Shown here: positions 4,137-7,599 of the stretch, piece by piece
Layout of the letters: each line of letters begins with the position of its first letter
How positions within the stretch are numbered: the first letter of the stretch is position 1
Translations under genes and position numbers: made by a program
Assembly (NCBI GenBank): GCA_003170935.1
Contig: PMYA01000055.1
Span: 1 to 7,599, forward strand
DNA: 7,599 bases
Reading direction: 5' to 3'
Origin: Methanobacteriota archaeon
Lineage (GTDB): Archaea; Halobacteriota; Bog-38; Methanoflorentales; Methanoflorentaceae
Notes under the pieces: model-generated
Told to the model about the DNA's origin: nothing
The model's input: the letters and a program-made list of their open reading frames with translations, nothing else
Databases searched by the model: none

Positions 4137-6803
4137 ATGACTGTACCAAAGAACTTTGATCATCAATACATCGAGTCAAAATGGCTTACCGCTTGGGACT
4201 CGGATATGTATCGTTATCGCGGCGGGGAAACCAAAGCGCGCTTCATAATCGATACGCCGCCACCATATCCAACTGGTAATTTTCACCTTGGAAACTCCCT
4301 TAATTGGTGCTATATTGATTTCATCGCACGCTATAAGCGTATGAAGGGCTATGATGTAAAATTCCCACAAGGATGGGACTGTCACGGTCTTCCAACTGAG
4401 GTAAAGGTCGAGACAACCCAGAATATAACTAAAAACCAGATATCTCGTGCTGAATTCAGAGCATTGTGCGAAAGCTTGACTCGAGAGAACATCGGTTTGA
4501 TGAAGGGAACGATGCAGCGCCTTGCGTTTTCAATAGATTGGTCGCAAGAGTTTGTAACTATGGAAAAAGCATACTACGCCAAGACGCAGAAATCGTTTGT
4601 GCAAATGTACCAAAAGGGCCTTATCTACAGAGATGAGCACCCTGTAAACTGGTGCCCGCGCTGTGAGACTGCTATCGCATTTGCTGAAGTGGACTATAAC
4701 TCACGATCCACCATCCTTTATCATCTTTTTTTTGAAGGCAGCGATTCGGGATCAGTCGAAATAGCTACAACGCGTCCTGAGCTTTTAGGTGCTTGCGTTG
4801 CTGTTGCAGTTAATCCGAGTGATGAACGCTATGTCAGCTTAATTGGCGGGACCGTACGAACACCTCTTTATAATGAAGAGGTCGCCATTATAGGAGACGA
4901 AGCTGTCGATCCCACCTTTGGCACTGGTGCAGTGATGATCTGCACATTTGGCGACAAGCAAGACGTGCGATGGTGGAAAAAGCACAATCTGCCACTAAAA
5001 AAAGTGATTGGAAAAGATGGCAGCATGGCGGATAAACGATACAACGGATTAACCATTGGTGAGGCAAAGGAACGCATTATTGCAGATCTTTTTGACAATA
5101 AGCTCCTGCAAAAACAGGATCGCGTAGAGCAGAATGTAGGATTCCACGATCGATGTAAAACACCGATAGAAATCCTTTCTGAGAGCCAGTGGTTTATTAA
5201 GATTGATAAGGATGCAATACTCGCTCGAGCAGCAGAGATTGAGTGGATCCCATCGTACATGTTTTATCGCTTGAAGAATTGGACTGAAAGTGTTGAATGG
5301 GACTGGTGTATCTCTCGCCAACGCATTTTCGCTACACCTATTCCAGTTTGGTACTGCGATGAATGTGGCAAGGTCATGGTTGCTGAAGAACAGTGGTTAC
5401 CTTTGGATCCCACTCAAGAGGCTCCCAGATGTGTTTGTGAATGCAGCTCATCGAGTTTTACGCCTGAGTATGACGTTTTAGACACATGGATGGACTCATC
5501 GCTCTCCGCTCTGAACGCTGCAGGTTGGCCTGAAGCTCAGTATCAGAAGCAGTTTCCCACTCAATTGCGGCCACAAGGTCACGATATCATCAGGACGTGG
5601 GCGTTTTATACCATACTACGGTCAGACGCCCTTGTAGGAAGAAAGCCCTGGGAAAGCGTCTTAGTCAATGGGATGGTGCTCGGCAAAGACAACCAGAAGA
5701 TGAGCAAGTCGCTGGGTAATATAATCGCTCCAGAAACCGTTATTGAGCAATATGGCACAGATGCGCTTCGACAATGGGCAGCAATCGGGGGCTCTGTTGG
5801 ATCTGATGTTCCATATAGCACAAATGATTTGAAATCCTCTTCAAGATTTTTAACCAAGCTTTGGAACATCTTTAGATTTGCTATGTTACATTTCTCTCAA
5901 GGAGTCCAGCCGGTCATTTATGGATCTCAAAATCCAAGTGAGATATGGTTAATTTGTAATCTTGTTGATTTGGTAGACTCGGTCACCTCCAGTATGGATC
6001 GGTTTGCCTTTGACGAGGCTCTTAAGGGAATTCGCTCTTTTGTTTGGAACACATTAGCCGATCATTATATCGAAGCGGTCAAAGGAAGGCTTTATGAACG
6101 GGACGCGTACTGCATTGCTGCTTTGCACCTTGCACTTAATACGATAGTTAAGCTTCTAGCACCAATCTGTCCATTCTTTTCGGAGGAGTTGTTTTCACAC
6201 ATAAACCCTGGAAGTGATAGTATTCATCTACACTCGTGGCCTGTGCTTTTCTTAAAGCCGCTAGGAGCGGTTTCATCCGAATCGACACCTGTCCAAGGAG
6301 ACGTTCAGCAGATAGCGATTACAGCGTCTCAAAAAGAAGTCGAGGAAGCACGGCGCACTGGAGAGCTCGTCAAAGAAATTATTGCCAGTGTTAGGCGATA
6401 CAAATCAGAGCAACGTATCGCGTTGAACGCTCGAATTGAAGGAATTTATGTGTATATGGATCGTGATATGTCTTACGGAGCGCCGGATATTAGTAATGCG
6501 CTAAATGCTTATATTGAATATAGGACGGGCGAACCAGATATTAGCGAGTATGTCACTGAAATTAGTCCAAATCTTGGTTCGTTAGGTCCACGTTTTAAGT
6601 CTGAAGTAAAGCGTGTGGTAGAGTTAATAAAAAGTACTCCTGCTAAGGAAATCGCTGATCAAATAGCTACGGGTTCCATAATGATCGACGGCCGTGAGTT
6701 TTTACCGACGGATTTCATTGTTAAAAAAGAGTGGTCTGTGGAGGGAATGATAGTCGACGTTATTAAGCTAAGCGAAGGGACGATCCTTATTAAACGAATG
6801 TAG
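4137..6803 (+). CDS. valS: Valyl-tRNA synthetase (archaeal type)
   Basis: This 888-residue cytoplasmic class I aminoacyl-tRNA synthetase attaches valine to tRNA-Val. The N-terminal catalytic signature is TPPPYPTGNFHLGN, where the HIGH element reads H50-L51-G52-N53. PQGWDCHGLPTEVKVE (77-92) follows. NWCPRC (171-176) forms part of a zinc knuckle, ATTRPELLG (210-218) marks the editing (CP1) domain, and CDEC (407-410) with C432/C434/C436 is a second cysteine cluster. DVLDTWMDSS (446-455) and KMSKS (521-525) complete the catalytic core. A helical anticodon-binding region (about 600-700) and an archaeal-style C-terminal domain follow; there is no bacterial-type C-terminal coiled coil. The length is normal. 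GAGG at 4129-4132 lies four bases before the ATG, and an upstream in-frame ATG at 4101 is cut off by a stop at 4128. It is probably the third gene of the pyrK operon and converges on the phosphoribosyltransferase gene six bases away. Confidence 0.95.
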   Translation: MTVPKNFDHQYIESKWLTAWDSDMYRYRGGETKARFIIDTPPPYPTGNFHLGNSLNWCYIDFIARYKRMKGYDVKFPQGWDCHGLPTEVKVETTQNITKNQISRAEFRALCESLTRENIGLMKGTMQRLAFSIDWSQEFVTMEKAYYAKTQKSFVQMYQKGLIYRDEHPVNWCPRCETAIAFAEVDYNSRSTILYHLFFEGSDSGSVEIATTRPELLGACVAVAVNPSDERYVSLIGGTVRTPLYNEEVAIIGDEAVDPTFGTGAVMICTFGDKQDVRWWKKHNLPLKKVIGKDGSMADKRYNGLTIGEAKERIIADLFDNKLLQKQDRVEQNVGFHDRCKTPIEILSESQWFIKIDKDAILARAAEIEWIPSYMFYRLKNWTESVEWDWCISRQRIFATPIPVWYCDECGKVMVAEEQWLPLDPTQEAPRCVCECSSSSFTPEYDVLDTWMDSSLSALNAAGWPEAQYQKQFPTQLRPQGHDIIRTWAFYTILRSDALVGRKPWESVLVNGMVLGKDNQKMSKSLGNIIAPETVIEQYGTDALRQWAAIGGSVGSDVPYSTNDLKSSSRFLTKLWNIFRFAMLHFSQGVQPVIYGSQNPSEIWLICNLVDLVDSVTSSMDRFAFDEALKGIRSFVWNTLADHYIEAVKGRLYERDAYCIAALHLALNTIVKLLAPICPFFSEELFSHINPGSDSIHLHSWPVLFLKPLGAVSSESTPVQGDVQQIAITASQKEVEEARRTGELVKEIIASVRRYKSEQRIALNARIEGIYVYMDRDMSYGAPDISNALNAYIEYRTGEPDISEYVTEISPNLGSLGPRFKSEVKRVVELIKSTPAKEIADQIATGSIMIDGREFLPTDFIVKKEWSVEGMIVDVIKLSEGTILIKRM

Positions 6804-6809
6804 TGTCAG

Positions 6810-7460
6810 TCACCACCCTTCGACGACAAGTTCGTACTTTTTCATGCAATTGAGTACTTCCTCATCAGTTAGATCGGAGAACCGTCCATAGAAGCTTGCA
6901 ACTGCAAACCAGGGACGATTGCTTGTTAGTGGACAAATGTATTCATCTACTTGAGATTTAACGAGCATTTCAGCGTCTTTAGAAGCAACTGGTACCGCCA
7001 TAATCACTTTTTTAGGCTGGCGCTTTCTAACATAATCGATCGCAGCTAGCGCGGTGTACCCCGTTGCCAAGCCGTCATCGACTATTATGGCTATGCGGGC
7101 TGTTAAATCGGGGAAGGGCTTGTCTCCTCTATACCTTTTTTCACGTCGTTTTACTTCTTCAAGTACGCCTTCTGCGATTTTATCGATTTCAACGTTCGTT
7201 AGTCCGATATAGCTGATTAGATCATCGTTTAGGACTTTAGATCCGTCTGCTGTAATTGCCCCGAAGCCCGTTTCACTGTTCGATGGAACTGGCAACTTTC
7301 GTGGTATAACTAAATCGAGTGGCGCGCGCAGACGCGTCGCTATAGGAAATGCGACTTCAACGCCTCCTCGTGGAATTGCTAAAACCACGGCGTTTTGACC
7401 TTCGTACCGCGCTAACAAGTCAGCTAGTGCATGTCCAGCTTGGATACGATCCTTATACAT
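6810..7460 (-). CDS. Phosphoribosyltransferase-family protein (COG1926 type)
   Basis: This 216-residue protein has the type I phosphoribosyltransferase fold. Counting from the ATG at 7460, AIPRGGVEVA (28-37) is the first loop motif, PRKLPVPSNSETGFGA (53-68) is characteristic of this predicted-PRTase group, and IIVDDGLATGYTA (125-137) is the PRPP-binding motif with acidic residues D128 and D129. The C-terminal part, including the SFYGRFSDLTDEEV block, also matches the group. Family members are widespread and often near stress or phosphate genes, but their substrate is not established. The start is set at ATG 7460 (MYKDRIQAG) because TATAAAAA lies 23-30 bases upstream, the leaderless spacing. 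A GTG at 7469 would add three residues but sits only about 18 bases from that box. It converges on valS with a six-base gap, so the two transcripts probably overlap. Confidence 0.9.
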   Translation of the reverse strand: MYKDRIQAGHALADLLARYEGQNAVVLAIPRGGVEVAFPIATRLRAPLDLVIPRKLPVPSNSETGFGAITADGSKVLNDDLISYIGLTNVEIDKIAEGVLEEVKRREKRYRGDKPFPDLTARIAIIVDDGLATGYTALAAIDYVRKRQPKKVIMAVPVASKDAEMLVKSQVDEYICPLTSNRPWFAVASFYGRFSDLTDEEVLNCMKKYELVVEGW

Positions 7461-7482
7461 ACACGTCACTGCGTTTTGCAGG

Positions 7483-7490
7483 TTTTTATA
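7483..7490 (-). promoter_or_regulatory. TATA box of the phosphoribosyltransferase gene (leaderless spacing)
   Basis: On the minus strand TATAAAAA occupies -30 to -23 relative to the ATG at 7460, the exact spacing for a transcript that begins at the start codon. No Shine-Dalgarno sequence lies before either candidate start. A second AT-rich element, AGTATATAAC, lies just upstream (about 7490-7500) and could be an alternative box. Confidence 0.65.
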
Positions 7491-7513
7491 GTTATATACT
7501 TAAATAAACAGAA

Positions 7514-7528
7514 ACCGAGTTATTCGGT
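7514..7528. repeat. Inverted repeat ACCGA/TCGGT
   Basis: ACCGA (7514-7518) and TCGGT (7524-7528) are perfect reverse complements around GTTAT. The element lies upstream of the phosphoribosyltransferase TATA box. It is short, and could be an operator half-site pair or chance. Confidence 0.35.
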
Positions 7529-7532
7529 GTAA

Positions 7533-7558
7533 GACAGTTTTAGTTTGCGTAAACTGTC
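7533..7558. repeat. 8-base inverted repeat GACAGTTT-N10-AAACTGTC
   Basis: GACAGTTT (7533-7540) and AAACTGTC (7551-7558) are perfect reverse complements separated by ten bases. The centre-to-centre distance of 18 bases fits either a dimeric regulator site or an RNA hairpin. It lies between the leftward promoter at 7483-7490 and an AT-rich, possibly rightward promoter at 7563-7572, so it could serve either gene. Confidence 0.5.
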
Positions 7559-7562
7559 GATA

Positions 7563-7572
7563 ATTATATAAG
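7563..7572 (+). promoter_or_regulatory. Possible rightward TATA box for a gene beyond the window
   Basis: ATTATATAAG is a TATA-like element that would direct transcription starting near 7594. GTATATATA at 7591-7599 is another candidate. The gene they would serve is outside the window, so this is tentative. Confidence 0.25.
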
Positions 7573-7599
7573 ACATAGATGTACACTAAAGTATATATA

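Noticed and set aside
4868..5260. 130-codon open frame on the minus strand inside valS
   Set aside because: It lies entirely within the well-conserved valS frame, its translation shows no recognisable motif, and no promoter or ribosome-binding site was apparent. It is a shadow.
7461..7469. GTG start at 7469 for the phosphoribosyltransferase
   Set aside because: The TATA box is about 18 bases from it, too close for a normal archaeal start, whereas the ATG at 7460 has the exact leaderless spacing.
7579..7599. Open frame starting at ATG 7579 and running off the right edge
   Set aside because: Only seven codons are visible, no ribosome-binding site precedes it, and the nearest TATA-like element is only about 11 bases upstream, so a gene start cannot be supported.
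1..7599. Defence system, CRISPR array, insertion sequence or prophage
   Set aside because: No repeat-spacer pattern, transposase, integrase, terminal repeats or phage-like genes are present. The genes are conserved housekeeping types.

Overview
The window looks like a chromosomal segment from an archaeon, most likely in the Thermoproteota/TACK group and perhaps near Nitrososphaeria (Thaumarchaeota). The evidence is a canonical Alba chromatin protein, an archaeal-type valyl-tRNA synthetase (TPPPYPTG...HLGN N-terminal signature), a short archaeal-type PyrK, an archaeal-style endonuclease IV homologue, and TATA/BRE-like promoters. Two of these promoters sit about 27-28 bases before the start codon, as expected for leaderless mRNAs. 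Placement below the domain level is an inference from remembered family resemblance, not from a search.

Layout: 1-120 is non-coding, with a weak candidate promoter. 121-921 (+) encodes an endonuclease IV-type AP endonuclease/TIM-barrel protein. 1026-1295 (+) encodes Alba, with its own TATA box and a clear Shine-Dalgarno site. 1296-1441 is the gap between convergent genes; it holds a T-rich tract and overlapping inverted repeats that allow two alternative folds. 1442-2341 (-) encodes a PfkB/ribokinase-family sugar or nucleoside kinase. 2342-2623 is a divergent promoter region of 282 bases with no recognisable gene or tRNA. 2624-6803 (+) is a probable three-gene operon: pyrK, a fumarylacetoacetate-hydrolase-family enzyme that begins at a TTG overlapping the pyrK stop, and valS. 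6810-7460 (-) encodes a COG1926-type phosphoribosyltransferase that converges on valS with only six bases between the stop codons. 7461-7599 is an AT-rich promoter region with two inverted repeats and possibly a rightward promoter for a gene beyond the window.

Functionally this is mostly housekeeping: base-excision DNA repair, chromatin packaging, pyrimidine synthesis (PyrK supplies electrons to a dihydroorotate dehydrogenase whose gene is not in the window), tRNA charging, and sugar/nucleoside or PRPP-linked metabolism (the kinase and the phosphoribosyltransferase). All six long genes and alba appear intact, with no frameshifts, insertion sequences, CRISPR arrays or RNA genes that I can support. 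I see no convincing new multi-gene system. The signals most worth checking are the alternative-fold region after alba, the pyrK/FAH coupling without pyrD, and the mixture of leaderless and Shine-Dalgarno starts.
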